Of a DNA stretch of 40,585 bases, positions 18,612-27,751 are shown in pieces. A program made the position numbers and the translations under genes. This DNA comes from Dehalococcoidia bacterium (lineage in GTDB: Bacteria > Chloroflexota > Dehalococcoidia > GIF9 > AB-539-J10). Location: NCBI GenBank assembly GCA_030602785.1, contig JAUVZB010000020.1:1-40585 (forward strand). The letters are read 5' to 3'. How positions within the stretch are numbered: the first letter of the stretch is position 1; each line of letters opens with the position of its first letter. Below the pieces are notes generated by a model. The model was given only the letters and a program-made list of their open reading frames with translations, had not been told where the DNA came from and did not search any database.

Positions 18612-19382
18612 CTAGCGCGCCAGCCAGCCACCATCAACAGGCAGCACCACTCCGTGCACGTAGGACGATGCCTCGGAAGCCAGGAACACCGCAGCACCCT
18701 GCAGGTCCGTCGGCGTACCCCATTGCCCTGCAGAGATGCGGTCAAGAATGAACTTGTTCGTCTCCGGGTTTGCTCTCAACTCCGGATTCATGTCGGTGGC
18801 GATGTAGCCCGGCGCGATTGCGTTCACATTCACGCCTCTGGGAGCCCACTCGTTCGCAAGCGCCTTCGTCAGCTGCGCGATGGCGCCCTTGCTCGCCGTG
18901 TAGCTCGGTATCAGCAAGCCGCCGTGGAAGCTCATCATTGATGCGGTGAACACTATCTTCCCGGCGCCACGCGCAACCATGTCCTTGCCGAACTCACGGG
19001 CAAGCACGAAATGCGAGGACAGGTTGATCTCGATGATGCGATCCCATACCTCGTCAGAGTGTTCAACAGCCGGCGACCGCGATATCGCCCCAGCATTGCT
19101 GAAGAGTATGTCAACAACAGGGAAATCGTTCTTCACGCGGCGCACGAGGTCGTAGGTTTCCTCGCGGCTGGACAGGTCGCACCTGTACGCCGTGAACGCG
19201 TGTCCCAGCTCTCTGACTTCGCGCCCCACTTCTCCCCCGTCCCCTTCCAGCGTCGAACTGACACCTAGTATGTCCGCGCCCGCGTCGGCGAGTGCCAGTG
19301 CGAAGCCACGCCCAATCCCCCGCTTGCAACCCGTCACCAGCGCAACCTTTCCATCCAGCCTGAACATGTCAACGATACTCAT
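18612..19382 (-). CDS. Short-chain dehydrogenase, KduD-like
   Basis: A classical SDR of 256 residues. The cofactor motif is TGCKRGIGRG near residue 17, NAG occurs in SNAGAISR, the catalytic Ser lies in TASMM, and the Tyr/Lys pair is YTASKGA. The end GGWLAR is typical. The N-terminus MFRLDGKVALVTGCKRGIGRGFALALADAGAD and the C-terminal QWGTPTDLQGAAVFLASEASSYVHG resemble 2-dehydro-3-deoxy-D-gluconate 5-dehydrogenase (KduD), but the family is broad and the substrate is uncertain. The frame extends to 19526, but the ATG at 19382 has AAGGAGG upstream and starts where SDRs start. The preceding gene on this strand is an APC permease 94 bp away. Confidence 0.82.
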   Translation of the reverse strand: MSIVDMFRLDGKVALVTGCKRGIGRGFALALADAGADILGVSSTLEGDGGEVGREVRELGHAFTAYRCDLSSREETYDLVRRVKNDFPVVDILFSNAGAISRSPAVEHSDEVWDRIIEINLSSHFVLAREFGKDMVARGAGKIVFTASMMSFHGGLLIPSYTASKGAIAQLTKALANEWAPRGVNVNAIAPGYIATDMNPELRANPETNKFILDRISAGQWGTPTDLQGAAVFLASEASSYVHGVVLPVDGGWLAR

Positions 19383-19476
19383 TTCCCGGTCTTCCTCCTT
19401 GTCGCCCAACACAGGTGCACAGGTCGTGCTGTCCCGTATCGTCCGATGGCAGGTCACGCGCAGCCACAGCTCCGAT

Positions 19477-20811
19477 TCAGCGCCACAGGCCGCGTTTCCT
19501 GCTGTAGAACAGGGCCAACCCCACAAGAATGGCCCCCACGAAGATAAGGAACGTCCACTTCAGTGCCACGGCAAGCACCAGCATATACACAAGTTTGATG
19601 GCCACCGCAGCCCGGCAACAGAGCACCAGGAGTCTCGGCCTCACGTGGACAGCCGAGTTCTCATATGTCGCGGGGTGCCGGCGCAAGAGACGCACGGCCG
19701 CGAGCAGCACGAGCGTCACCATGAACAGGAGGCCAAAATTCAGCATTGCACCGATAACCATTAGAGGTGGATTGATGAGCAGCGTCGCAACCGTCATCAG
19801 GTATATCAGAAGAAGCCCGTTATGCGGAGTGCCGAAGCGCTCGCTCACTTGCGAGAAAGCTCTCGGAAAGTACCCGTCAAAGGAGAAGGCCAGTGCATAT
19901 CTGCCTGCCGCAGCGAGCGCCAGGTTGATTGTGGTCATGCTGGCCATGATGCCACCTCCGATGACGAACAGCCCCAACCACCCACCGGACAGGAAAGCCG
20001 CAGCTACGTCACCGAGGGTGCCCGCCGAGAACTGCTCCCATCCAACCACTCCCACAGCCACAATCTCAATCAGGATATACAGCACGAGCACAGTCGCTAT
20101 GCTGATCACGAGCGCCCGCGGAATCACGTGCCGCGCGTTCCGTATCTCATCACCCATCTCGACCCCGAAGAGCCCTCCCGCCAGCAGCGTATACAGGAGC
20201 GCCGACGCTCCCAGGAAGCCAATCGGTCCTCCAGCGAAACGAACTGCGAGGTTATCCACATCGATAGCAGGCATGCCGCCGAAGATGAACGTGAGTAATG
20301 CCACAAGCAGCACCGCGACTCCCACGAACTGCGCTTGCGTGGTGATGCGCACACCCAGCAGGTTGAAGACCGACAGCAGGCTCATCACGCCTATGGCACA
20401 CAGGGTCACCGGCAGCCCGGGGACCAGTACTGCAAGGAGCTTCGCGGAGGCAAGTGCGAACAGCGGCAGCATACCGAGCGGGATGGCAATGAACAGCACC
20501 ATCCAGGCAGCGACGGCCAGCGGCCTGGAGAACAGCTTGGCGTACTGGTAGTTTGCACAGGTGACGGGCAGGGCCGACGAGAGGGCGACGTACGCCGGGA
20601 TGCTGAGCAGGATGGGGGCGGCCGACACGAACTGAGCAATGATGATGGAAGACCCGGTCAACCCCGCCGCCAGGGCAGTCAGCAGGAAGAGCGAGCCCCC
20701 GATATTGAGGCCAATCATTATGGCGATCAACCCCACAAGGCCGATCTCACGCCGCAGATTGCCCGAGACCCGACGCCCGACGAAGAACCTCAGATCGTAG
20801 CCCGTATCCAC
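19477..20811 (-). CDS. APC-family amino acid/polyamine permease
   Basis: A 444-residue polytopic membrane protein with about 12 helices. The first helix region GLVGLIAIMIGLNIGGSLFLLTA carries the glycine-rich G-x-N-I-G-G-S that corresponds to the substrate-binding GxG loop of APC transporters. GLFGVEMGDEIRNARHVIPRALVIS matches the family's conserved loop after helix 6. It probably exchanges or imports amino acids or related amines; the substrate cannot be read from sequence. The GTG start at 20811 is directly adjacent to the plsY stop (no intervening base), so the two are likely co-transcribed. Confidence 0.85.
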   Translation of the reverse strand: MDTGYDLRFFVGRRVSGNLRREIGLVGLIAIMIGLNIGGSLFLLTALAAGLTGSSIIIAQFVSAAPILLSIPAYVALSSALPVTCANYQYAKLFSRPLAVAAWMVLFIAIPLGMLPLFALASAKLLAVLVPGLPVTLCAIGVMSLLSVFNLLGVRITTQAQFVGVAVLLVALLTFIFGGMPAIDVDNLAVRFAGGPIGFLGASALLYTLLAGGLFGVEMGDEIRNARHVIPRALVISIATVLVLYILIEIVAVGVVGWEQFSAGTLGDVAAAFLSGGWLGLFVIGGGIMASMTTINLALAAAGRYALAFSFDGYFPRAFSQVSERFGTPHNGLLLIYLMTVATLLINPPLMVIGAMLNFGLLFMVTLVLLAAVRLLRRHPATYENSAVHVRPRLLVLCCRAAVAIKLVYMLVLAVALKWTFLIFVGAILVGLALFYSRKRGLWR

Positions 20812-21447
20812 TCAACACCTCTCCGAGTCCTGCCGTCCATCCCCGGTTTCCCCGAGAACTCGTCTCGTAATCGAACCGGGATGACGCAGTCCTCTCCTGT
20901 TGCGCAGAGCAACATACGCAATCAGCACCACAGCGTACGCAGTCAGCGTCACAGAATCGTAGACCGCGTACGTGAACACCGGCACAAACGGCGCTCCACA
21001 CGCAACGACAAGGAACAGTCGGCGAGACCCTCCCTTTCGGAGGTTGAACAGCAGGACGATTCCCATCACAGCAAGCGCCAGCCCCATTGACTTGGGCGCA
21101 ATTCCCAGGAACACGCCAATCATGGTGGCAACTCCCTGTCCCCCTCGAAACCCGATGTAGACAGGATAGATGTGGCCAAGCACGGCAGCCAGTCCGGCGG
21201 CCAGAACCCATGGGAGTCCAACGCCGAGCGCCTGCACGGCGAACACGGCTCCTGTGCCCTTGGCTATGTCAGCGACAAGAACAACGATGCCTGCGCGCAG
21301 TCCAACGGCACGCATCACACTACCCGCGCCCGCATTGCCAATGTCGACGTCACGTATGTCGATGCGGCTCTTAGCCCGGGCAATGATATACGCGAACGGG
21401 ACCGAACCCAGGAGGTATGCCAGGACAATAGCCAGTGTCTCTATCAT
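20812..21447 (-). CDS. plsY: Divergent acyl-phosphate:glycerol-3-phosphate acyltransferase (PlsY-like)
   Basis: A 211-residue polytopic protein of the PlsY family, which transfers an acyl group from acyl phosphate to glycerol 3-phosphate in phospholipid synthesis. Motif 1 is LLGSVPFAYIIA. Motif 3 is GHIYPVYIGFRGGQGVAT (usually GHxxPVFxxFKGGKGVAT). Motif 2, normally GSGNxGATNxxR, reads DIGNAGAGSVMR, so the conserved Thr-Asn is replaced by Gly-Ser. The family assignment is secure, but the altered motif and its pairing with an APC permease rather than phospholipid genes suggest a paralogue, possibly with changed substrate. The C-terminus has a hydrophilic extension of about 25 residues. Confidence 0.85.
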   Translation of the reverse strand: MIETLAIVLAYLLGSVPFAYIIARAKSRIDIRDVDIGNAGAGSVMRAVGLRAGIVVLVADIAKGTGAVFAVQALGVGLPWVLAAGLAAVLGHIYPVYIGFRGGQGVATMIGVFLGIAPKSMGLALAVMGIVLLFNLRKGGSRRLFLVVACGAPFVPVFTYAVYDSVTLTAYAVVLIAYVALRNRRGLRHPGSITRRVLGETGDGRQDSERC

Positions 21448-21467
21448 GCTGCAAGCCGTGTCGGGGC

Positions 21468-21497
21468 ACTATAGCCATCACAACATGCCGCTGGCAA
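21468..21497 (-). promoter_or_regulatory. Possible promoter of plsY, TTGCCA-18-TATAGT
   Basis: On the minus strand TTGCCA (21492-21497) and TATAGT (21468-21473) are separated by 18 bp. The predicted start lies about 15 nt before the plsY ATG, which has no clear Shine-Dalgarno sequence. The rest of the gene-free stretch to 21661 shows only a small GAGCGC/GCGCTC hairpin. Confidence 0.4.
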
Positions 21498-21661
21498 GCC
21501 CGGGAGGTTCGTCTGAGAAGGAAACGGCTCCGCAGGAATGACGGACCATCATCCAGGCCCACATTCGCCATCCCCGAGAGCCGCGACTCGAGCGCACGGC
21601 CGGAACAGACCGCCCGGTCACGAGCGCAAGCGCTCAGGTCATCTCTCCAACCTCAGCCCGG

Positions 21662-22597
21662 CTAGATAGACCGTACTTCTTCGCGCATGAACCGGATGTA
21701 GGAGATACCGAAGCAGATGGCGCAGAGCGCGATAATGGTCACAACCTGGGGCCAGATGAGAAGGAGACTATCCATAAGAGGCAGAGGGTTAGCCATACGT
21801 CCGGAGTAGGAACTCAGCACCAGCAGCGTCGGATTCACTGAACCCACTTCCGGAGTCAGCAGAGCAACTATCGCCTCGCCATACAGAGTGCACGGCGAGA
21901 TGCGGGCCAGGGATCCTTCCAGGGAAGCGTTACGGACAATCATCTCAACGCTCGAATTCGCGTCAACAGGCGCGACCGCATTGGCCACAGCTCCCACAAT
22001 CACGGTCAGGAAGAAGAAGAAGAAAATCCACACGGCAAGGGACGCCAGCATCGAGGTTGCCGTCCTCTTGAAGAAGACGGAGAACAGCACCGCAAGAGCC
22101 ATCCAGAAACCCCCGTACACGATGCTCACGGCGACGAAAGCAAGGACGCGCACAACCTCTTCACCGTTTGGCGGCACACCCACGATGCGCAGTCCAAGAC
22201 CTGCCACAATCAGCACCACACCCAGTATCATGATTCCGAGCACCGTGAGGCCGGCAATGAACTTGCCGTTTATCACGGAGTCGCGGTATATCGGCTGAGA
22301 CATGAGCCGACTCAGGTTTCCGCTGCTGCGCTCGCTATTCACAGCGTCAAAACCCAGGGCTATCCCCACAATCGGGATGAACAGCGACAGGAAGAAAAGG
22401 AACGAAGGGAGGTTGTCCCCCGATGTCGTGAACAGCTTGAGGAAGATGAACTCGGTCGTCGGACCGACTACGCTGCGAATCGTCTGAATAGCGATGTAAA
22501 TGGCGAACATCGCCGAAAGGAATACCAGTAGGAACAGGATGATGAAACGCATGCTGCTGATGTGGTCGGCAAGTTCTTTGCGAAATACGGCATACAT
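21662..22597 (-). CDS. ABC-2 type transporter permease
   Basis: A 311-residue membrane protein with six helices, starting MYAVFRKELADHISSMRFIILFLLVFLSAMFAIYI. The phrase FDAVNSERSSGNLSRLMSQPIYRDSVINGKFIAG is a hallmark of NatB/ABC-2 permeases. It has a large extracytoplasmic loop between the first two helices and a second one near VDANSSVEMIVRNASLEGSLARISP. It pairs with the ATPase encoded 5 bp upstream and with the NEW3-domain protein before that. The transported substrate is unknown; related cassettes act in export or in membrane-protein handling. Confidence 0.88.
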   Translation of the reverse strand: MYAVFRKELADHISSMRFIILFLLVFLSAMFAIYIAIQTIRSVVGPTTEFIFLKLFTTSGDNLPSFLFFLSLFIPIVGIALGFDAVNSERSSGNLSRLMSQPIYRDSVINGKFIAGLTVLGIMILGVVLIVAGLGLRIVGVPPNGEEVVRVLAFVAVSIVYGGFWMALAVLFSVFFKRTATSMLASLAVWIFFFFFLTVIVGAVANAVAPVDANSSVEMIVRNASLEGSLARISPCTLYGEAIVALLTPEVGSVNPTLLVLSSYSGRMANPLPLMDSLLLIWPQVVTIIALCAICFGISYIRFMREEVRSI

Positions 22598-22602
22598 ATT
22601 GC

Positions 22603-23535
22603 TTACGCCTCTTTCGAGTATCGCTTGTAGATTCTCTCGAGACTGTACTCCTCCACCCGCATCCCAACCAGAAGAGCCCCGCTGTCAATAATGGCCCGCG
22701 ATATCTGCCCGCGAAGGTCCTTATCTGCCGTGATGCCAAGGACGTTGCCTGTCATCTCGACATCGCGCACACCCTCAACCCGTCGAATCACATCGACGAT
22801 AGCGGGTTGCGCCGCATCCACCTCCGCCTCCATGCGGTATCGGCCGGCGCCGGCCGCCTCCCGTCCAAGCCGGTCGATCGCTCCATCCGCAACCAGATGC
22901 CCCTTGGCAAGAATGCCAACTCTTGAGCACAGCTTCTGCACCTGAGGCAGAAGATGGGAGCAGAAGATGATGGTGATACCTTTCTTCCCCATGTCCGAAA
23001 TCAACTTCAGAATATCGTCGACGCCGTTGGGGTCGATGCCCGTAGTGGGCTCGTCCAGAAAGGCAAGTCTGGGCTCCTTGATCCAGATGTCAGCAATGCC
23101 AAGGCGTTGCTTCATCCCGCGCGAGAAGGTGTTGACAGGGTGATCCGCCACCTCAGACAACCCGACAGTCCCCAGAAGTGACCCGATTCTTTCGGCAGCC
23201 TCAGCGCGCCGAATCCGATTCAGCTCGGCCGTGTAGAACAGGTTCTGCCTGGCGGTCATGTCCTCGTAGAACCCAACTCTTTCCGGCAGATAGCCCACCA
23301 GACGTTTCACATCAATGGGTTCACGGGTCGGGTCTTTCCCGCCGACCCTGACCGAGCCCGAGGTCGGTTCCGTCAGGCCCAGCAGCATGAGAAGAGTCGT
23401 CGTCTTCCCAGCGCCGTTCGCACCGAGGAAACCGAACATCTCCCCTTCATCAATGCGCAGGTTCAGCTTGTCCACGGCGGTGAATCCGTCGTAAACCTTC
23501 GTGAGATCCGTGGTTTCGACAACAGGCTGTCCCAC
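22603..23535 (-). CDS. ABC transporter ATP-binding protein
   Basis: A 310-residue ABC ATPase of the ABC-2/DRA subfamily. Walker A is GANGAGKTT, the signature is FSRGMKQRLGIAD, Walker B is LAFLDEPTTGIDP, and the switch His is in IFCSHLL. A C-terminal domain of about 90 residues follows the nucleotide-binding domain, as in drug or lantibiotic exporters. The GTG start at 23535 has GGAGAT 5 bases upstream and lies 3 bp after the stop of the NEW3 gene, so translation is probably coupled. It supplies energy to the permease encoded next. Confidence 0.92.
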   Translation of the reverse strand: MGQPVVETTDLTKVYDGFTAVDKLNLRIDEGEMFGFLGANGAGKTTTLLMLLGLTEPTSGSVRVGGKDPTREPIDVKRLVGYLPERVGFYEDMTARQNLFYTAELNRIRRAEAAERIGSLLGTVGLSEVADHPVNTFSRGMKQRLGIADIWIKEPRLAFLDEPTTGIDPNGVDDILKLISDMGKKGITIIFCSHLLPQVQKLCSRVGILAKGHLVADGAIDRLGREAAGAGRYRMEAEVDAAQPAIVDVIRRVEGVRDVEMTGNVLGITADKDLRGQISRAIIDSGALLVGMRVEEYSLERIYKRYSKEA

Positions 23536-23538
23536 GGT

Positions 23539-24459
23539 CTATCTCCGTCCAAACTCGCGGAAGGCCCACACGAGCCCGCCAATTACCAGTACGACTATGA
23601 CAGCTCCGATGATGCCCCACGCAGTCTTGGTTGCCACGGAGACCCTGATGTCCAGACTAGGGGGAGCCGAGGACAAAGCCGGATCACCATCGAACTTCAG
23701 CGTGACCATGTAGTCGCCGGCAATCGTCTTGGAGGGCGGAGTGATTGAGACTTCAACCTCCTGTTCCTCGCCGGGTCCCAGATTCTCGATTTTCTCGGGC
23801 TCGTACTTGACGATCCACTGCTCACTAGCGATACCCGAAGGTTTGCTGGATGCAAACGACACCTTGTCGAGCACCGCCGTACCGCTGTTGATGACTTTCA
23901 CGTTGAAGGTTGCCGCGCTGCCGGCCGTCGTCTTCGTGTTAAGTCGGCCGCTGGTCGTCTCGGCGCTTACCCCATAACGCGCGGTAATCGTCGCCGTCAT
24001 GTTCACAACCTCATCCACATTAGGCGAGGTTGCCCTGAACTCAATCGGGTAGTCGCCAGGCTCCGGGTAGAGCCAGAACGGTGCGACAGCAACAACAATG
24101 ACGGGCTGCTTCACCGCGTACGGCTCCAGGTGAATCGCCGATATCTGGCTGTCAAGCTTGTAGCTGGACTCAGCGATGTAGGTGAGCCAGCCCGGCGGAC
24201 CGGACACCGTCAGGTCGAAGTCTTCACCCAGTCTGTTCTGGGTCTTGAAGGTGAACTCCACCTCGAACTTGAACGTGGAGTCAGCCGGTCCCGTCATGGA
24301 CGGAAACTTCGCGTTGATCTGCAGCTCGTCGGGAATCACCGGCGGCGCTTCGGTATCGCCCTCATCAGCCATGACAGCGACAGGAGCGACGAAAGCTGCG
24401 CCTACGAATAGAACACACAGAGCTGCAGTGACGAATCTGACAAACCTGGAGTTACGCAT
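23539..24459 (-). CDS. Secreted NEW3-domain protein with C-terminal membrane anchor
   Basis: A 306-residue exported protein. The signal peptide is VRFVTAALCVLFVGAAFVAPVAVMA, and a C-terminal helix IIGAVIVVLVIGGLVWAF is followed by REFGRR. In between are two beta-sandwich repeats. The second (about 175-270) has the NEW3 (NPCBM-associated) pattern AGSAATFNVKVINSGTAVLDKVSF ... LGPGEEQEVEVSITPPSKTIAGDYMVTLKFDGD. It probably displays an Ig-like domain outside the cell. An upstream in-frame start exists at 24480, but GGAGGT lies 8 bases before the ATG at 24459, which decides the start. It heads the NEW3-ATPase-permease operon and may act as substrate receptor or regulator of that ABC system. Confidence 0.85.
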   Translation of the reverse strand: MRNSRFVRFVTAALCVLFVGAAFVAPVAVMADEGDTEAPPVIPDELQINAKFPSMTGPADSTFKFEVEFTFKTQNRLGEDFDLTVSGPPGWLTYIAESSYKLDSQISAIHLEPYAVKQPVIVVAVAPFWLYPEPGDYPIEFRATSPNVDEVVNMTATITARYGVSAETTSGRLNTKTTAGSAATFNVKVINSGTAVLDKVSFASSKPSGIASEQWIVKYEPEKIENLGPGEEQEVEVSITPPSKTIAGDYMVTLKFDGDPALSSAPPSLDIRVSVATKTAWGIIGAVIVVLVIGGLVWAFREFGRR

Positions 24460-24490
24460 ATACTGTGACCTCCCGAACAATCAGCTTTAC

Positions 24491-24520
24491 ATCATAGCCT
24501 AATTACGTTTACCATAGCAA
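24491..24520 (-). promoter_or_regulatory. Promoter of the NEW3-ABC operon, TTGCTA-18-TATGAT
   Basis: On the minus strand TTGCTA (24515-24520) and TATGAT (24491-24496) are 18 bp apart in an AT-rich patch. The predicted start near 24484 leaves a leader of about 25 nt containing the GGAGGT site. The divergent rph gene begins about 70 bp away. Confidence 0.55.
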
Positions 24521-24590
24521 CTCGAGCGAGTGACTACCGTACCAGACAAATGTCAAATTCCTGTGAAGAACCGCTCGGATGAAAGGCACA

Positions 24591-25304
24591 ATGGCAAGAA
24601 TCGATAATCGTGCAGACGACCAGCTCCGCCCCGTGCGCATCACTCCCGGATACCAGAGTTTCGCTGAGGGCTCCGTCCTGATTGAGCTGGGCAAGACAAT
24701 GGTGCTCTGCGCTGTCACCGTTGAGGAGAGAGTGCCTCCCTTCCTCAAGGGAAGCGGCGAGGGATGGGTGACAGCCGAGTACTCCATGCTACCCCGTTCA
24801 ACGCTCACACGCACGCCGCGTGACAGGAGCGCGGGGCGCAGCTACGAGATTCAGCGCCTCATAGGCAGAAGTCTCCGGGCGGCGACCGACCTCAGAGCCT
24901 TTGGCGAGAGGACGCTGACTGTGGACTGCGATGTCCTCCAGGCGGACGGCGGCACACGCACTGCTGCCATAACCGGCGCTTACGTCGCCCTCTATCAGGC
25001 GTTTCACGCGCTCAAGAAGAAAGGCGTCCTCAACGTCATGCCACTCACCACGATGATTGCCGCCACGAGTGTTGGCATCGTCAAAGGCGCCCCACTGCTG
25101 GACCTCTGCTACGAGGAGGACTTCCGGGCGCAGGTCGATTTCAACGTCGTGATGACTGACCGACAGGAATTTGTGGAGATTCAGGGCACCGCCGAACGCA
25201 AGCCATTCAGCAAGGACGATGCGGACACTCTGCTTTCCCTCGCCCAGCAGGGCATACAGCAGTTGTTCCAGCTTCAGCACACGGCTTTGCGCGAATTCGC
25301 CTGA
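24591..25304 (+). CDS. rph: Ribonuclease PH
   Basis: A phosphorolytic 3'-5' exoribonuclease that trims tRNA 3' ends; homologues form hexameric rings. The 237 residues match the family length. Landmarks are [62 protein letters not shown], the phosphate-binding region [40 protein letters not shown] and [12 protein letters not shown]. An in-frame ATG lies 12 bp upstream, but GAAAGG stands 4 bases before the ATG at 24591, giving the usual MxRIDxR start. It is divergent from the NEW3-ABC operon and convergent with proA. Confidence 0.95.
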   Translation: MARIDNRADDQLRPVRITPGYQSFAEGSVLIELGKTMVLCAVTVEERVPPFLKGSGEGWVTAEYSMLPRSTLTRTPRDRSAGRSYEIQRLIGRSLRAATDLRAFGERTLTVDCDVLQADGGTRTAAITGAYVALYQAFHALKKKGVLNVMPLTTMIAATSVGIVKGAPLLDLCYEEDFRAQVDFNVVMTDRQEFVEIQGTAERKPFSKDDADTLLSLAQQGIQQLFQLQHTALREFA

Positions 25305-25339
25305 GCCATCGACCGGATGACCCCACACCGGGCCTCAAT

Positions 25340-26614
25340 CTACTCACGAATCTGGCCGGTGCCGAGAGCGACCCACTTGTAGCTGGTAATCTCCTCAAGG
25401 GCCATGGGACCCCTGGCGTGGAACTTCTGGGTGCTTATGCCGATTTCGGCGCCGAGGCCAAACTGGGACCCGTCGGTGAACCTGGTGCTCGCATTCACAT
25501 AGACGCATGCGGCATCCGCCTCGGCCACAAACCGGTTCGCGGATGAGTAGTCCTCGGTCACAATCGCCTCCGAATGTCCCGACCCATATCGCTCAATGTG
25601 CTCCAGAGCCTCGTCGAGGGACCCCACCACCTTCACAGCAGCTACAAGCGCCAGAAACTCCCGCCCCCAATCCTCCTCCGTTGCCGCTACAGTGCCGCGC
25701 CCCGCGGAGTCACCGAGTAGCGCCAGGACCTCAGTGTCGCAACGCATCTCCACACCCTCCGACTGCCACAGACCAGCCAGGCGAGGGAGAAACGCGTCGG
25801 CAACATCCCTGTGAACGAGCACGCAGTCAAGCGCATTGCAGACGGTCGGACGCTGGACTTTGGCATTGTCGACAATCCGCAGCGCCATATCCAGGTCGGC
25901 GCTCTTGTCCACGTAGGCGTGGCACACACCGATACCTCCGGTGACTACCGCCATCGTCGCGTTGTCTGCAACCAGCCGGATGAGCTCCGCACGCCCCCTG
26001 GGAATCACGAGGTCAACATACTGCCTCATGCGAAGCAACTGCCCCACAAGAGCGTGGTCCGTCGACTCAATGAACTCCACCGCCCCATCCGGCACTCCGG
26101 CCACCCGGCAGGCATCCTGGACAATCGTGACGAGGACCTTGTTCGAGCGCAGCGCTTCCTTGCCTCCCCGGAGGATTGTGGCATTGCCCGACTTCAGGCA
26201 CAGGCTGGAGATATCGATAGTCACGTTGGGCCGGCTCTCGTAAATGGCCGCAATCACGCCGAGCGGGACGCGGCGCTTTGCCAGCTGAAGGCCGTTTGGG
26301 AGTGTCCGCGACCCGAACGTCTGCCCGATGGGGTCCGGCAGCGCCGCCACGGTCAACACATCATCGGCCATGGACTCGATGCGTGACGAGGTCAGCAGGA
26401 GCCGGTCCAGCATGGATTCGCTCATCCCCGAAGCCCTGGCCTCTTCGTAATCCTCCCTGTTAGCCTCAAGCACAGGCTCCCGGGTATCCCGGAGAGCCGC
26501 TGCTATCGCGCGAAGCGCCCCGTTCTTGGTCGCAGTCGGCAGGCAAGCCAGCTTCCGCGTCGCACTTTTCGCCCGCCGCGCCTTGCGTTCCAATTCCTGC
26601 AGCTGTTCGTTCAA
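25340..26614 (-). CDS. proA: Gamma-glutamyl phosphate reductase
   Basis: Second enzyme of proline synthesis: it reduces gamma-glutamyl phosphate with NADPH to glutamate semialdehyde. The 424 residues match the family. Diagnostic stretches are KRRVPLGVIAAIYESRPNVTID, LRGGKEALRSN, the catalytic Cys in VQRPTVCNALDCVLVH, and FGLGAEIGISTQKFHARGPMALEEITSYKW. The frame also has a TTG at 26629 overlapping the proB stop, but GGGAGG lies 4 bases before the TTG at 26614, which I prefer. proB is 11 bp upstream, forming the proB-proA operon that lets the labile phosphate intermediate pass between the two enzymes. Confidence 0.95.
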   Translation of the reverse strand: MNEQLQELERKARRAKSATRKLACLPTATKNGALRAIAAALRDTREPVLEANREDYEEARASGMSESMLDRLLLTSSRIESMADDVLTVAALPDPIGQTFGSRTLPNGLQLAKRRVPLGVIAAIYESRPNVTIDISSLCLKSGNATILRGGKEALRSNKVLVTIVQDACRVAGVPDGAVEFIESTDHALVGQLLRMRQYVDLVIPRGRAELIRLVADNATMAVVTGGIGVCHAYVDKSADLDMALRIVDNAKVQRPTVCNALDCVLVHRDVADAFLPRLAGLWQSEGVEMRCDTEVLALLGDSAGRGTVAATEEDWGREFLALVAAVKVVGSLDEALEHIERYGSGHSEAIVTEDYSSANRFVAEADAACVYVNASTRFTDGSQFGLGAEIGISTQKFHARGPMALEEITSYKWVALGTGQIRE

Positions 26615-26625
26615 GCGTCCTCCCT

Positions 26626-27744
26626 TCAAAGCACCACCATGTTGCTGCGGTGAACAATCTCGTCACCGTATGTGTGCTCCAGCACATCGGCAATCCGCTC
26701 CGAGTGCTGCCCCTTGATGCGCTCAAGGTCTTCAGAACTGTAGTTGACTATCCCCGAGGCTATGCGGGCACCATCTTCAGCGACGATGTCGACTATGTCA
26801 CCCCGTTGGAACCGTCCAAGCACCGAGGTTACGCCCGCGGGAAGAAGACTCCCTGCTCCCCTTCTCAACGCACGCACCGCCCCTTCATCGACAATGACCC
26901 GGCCGTGAGAAGCCAGGCCGCTCAGTATCCAACGCTTCCGGCTCTCCAATTTGCTGACGGACGCCGCGAACAGAGTCCCGACGCTCTCGCCGGCGTCAAG
27001 GCGCCGCAACACATCCGGCTCGTGCCCGTTCGCCACAACCACGTCGATTCCAGAGCAGGTTGCGAGCCTTGCGGCTTCCACCTTCGTAATCATCCCCCCG
27101 ATGCCCTGGCCACTCGACGTCCCACCCGCAAGCGACACAATCCCTTCATCAATGCAATCGACTCGCGGGACCAGCGTCGCATCAGGATGCACCCTCGGGT
27201 CGGCCGTATACAGCCCGTCGGTGTCGGTCAGTATCACAAGCAGGTCAGCATCAACGAGATTCGCAACCATGGCAGAAAGGCTGTCGTTATCGCCGAACTG
27301 CCGTTCCTCCAACTCCTCAACAGCAACCACATCATTCTCGTTCACGATACACACAACATTCATCTCACACAGAGCCAGGAGTGTATTCCTGGCGTTGAGA
27401 TATCCCGCACGGTCGACGAGGCAGTCACGCGTAAGCAGGGCCTGCGCAATCGTTATGTCATGTCGCGCAAACAGCCTCTCATACGTGTTCATCAGATGGC
27501 TCTGGCCGATAGAGGCCAAGACCTGCTTGAACGCCGTGTTCCTGCCCTCCGCCACCTTTCTCCTGAGCAGCCTCTCGCGACCGGCGGCCACTGCCCCCGA
27601 GGACACCACGATCAACTGCCTGCCGCGCGAGTGCAACTCAACAATCTGGTCAACCACCGTGGCCATGACCGAGAGGTCCAGGTGGTCCCCACCCGACGTG
27701 AGGAGGCTCGTACCCAGCTTCACAACAATACGACGATGGGACAC
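26626..27744 (-). CDS. proB: Glutamate 5-kinase
   Basis: First enzyme of proline synthesis, phosphorylating glutamate; usually feedback-inhibited by proline. The amino-acid kinase domain has RIVVKLGTSLLT at the N-terminus, VVSSGAVAAGRERL, NENDVVAVEE, FGDNDSLSAMVANLVDADLLVILTDTDGLYTADPR and GTSSGQGIGGMITKVEAARLAT. A PUA domain follows (about 275-370, ILSGLASHGRVIVDEGAVRALRRGAGSLLPAGVTSVLGRFQRGD). An ATG at 27753 is in frame, but a perfect extended -10 box overlaps that ATG, placing the transcript start at the GTG of 27744, which I take as a leaderless start. It is divergent from mfd. Confidence 0.94.
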   Translation of the reverse strand: MSHRRIVVKLGTSLLTSGGDHLDLSVMATVVDQIVELHSRGRQLIVVSSGAVAAGRERLLRRKVAEGRNTAFKQVLASIGQSHLMNTYERLFARHDITIAQALLTRDCLVDRAGYLNARNTLLALCEMNVVCIVNENDVVAVEELEERQFGDNDSLSAMVANLVDADLLVILTDTDGLYTADPRVHPDATLVPRVDCIDEGIVSLAGGTSSGQGIGGMITKVEAARLATCSGIDVVVANGHEPDVLRRLDAGESVGTLFAASVSKLESRKRWILSGLASHGRVIVDEGAVRALRRGAGSLLPAGVTSVLGRFQRGDIVDIVAEDGARIASGIVNYSSEDLERIKGQHSERIADVLEHTYGDEIVHRSNMVVL

Positions 27745-27751
27745 GCCGCGC

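Noticed and set aside
21448-21661. Gene-free stretch between plsY and the ABC permease, searched for an RNA gene
   Set aside because: Apart from a possible plsY promoter and one short hairpin, no tRNA-like or other structure was found.
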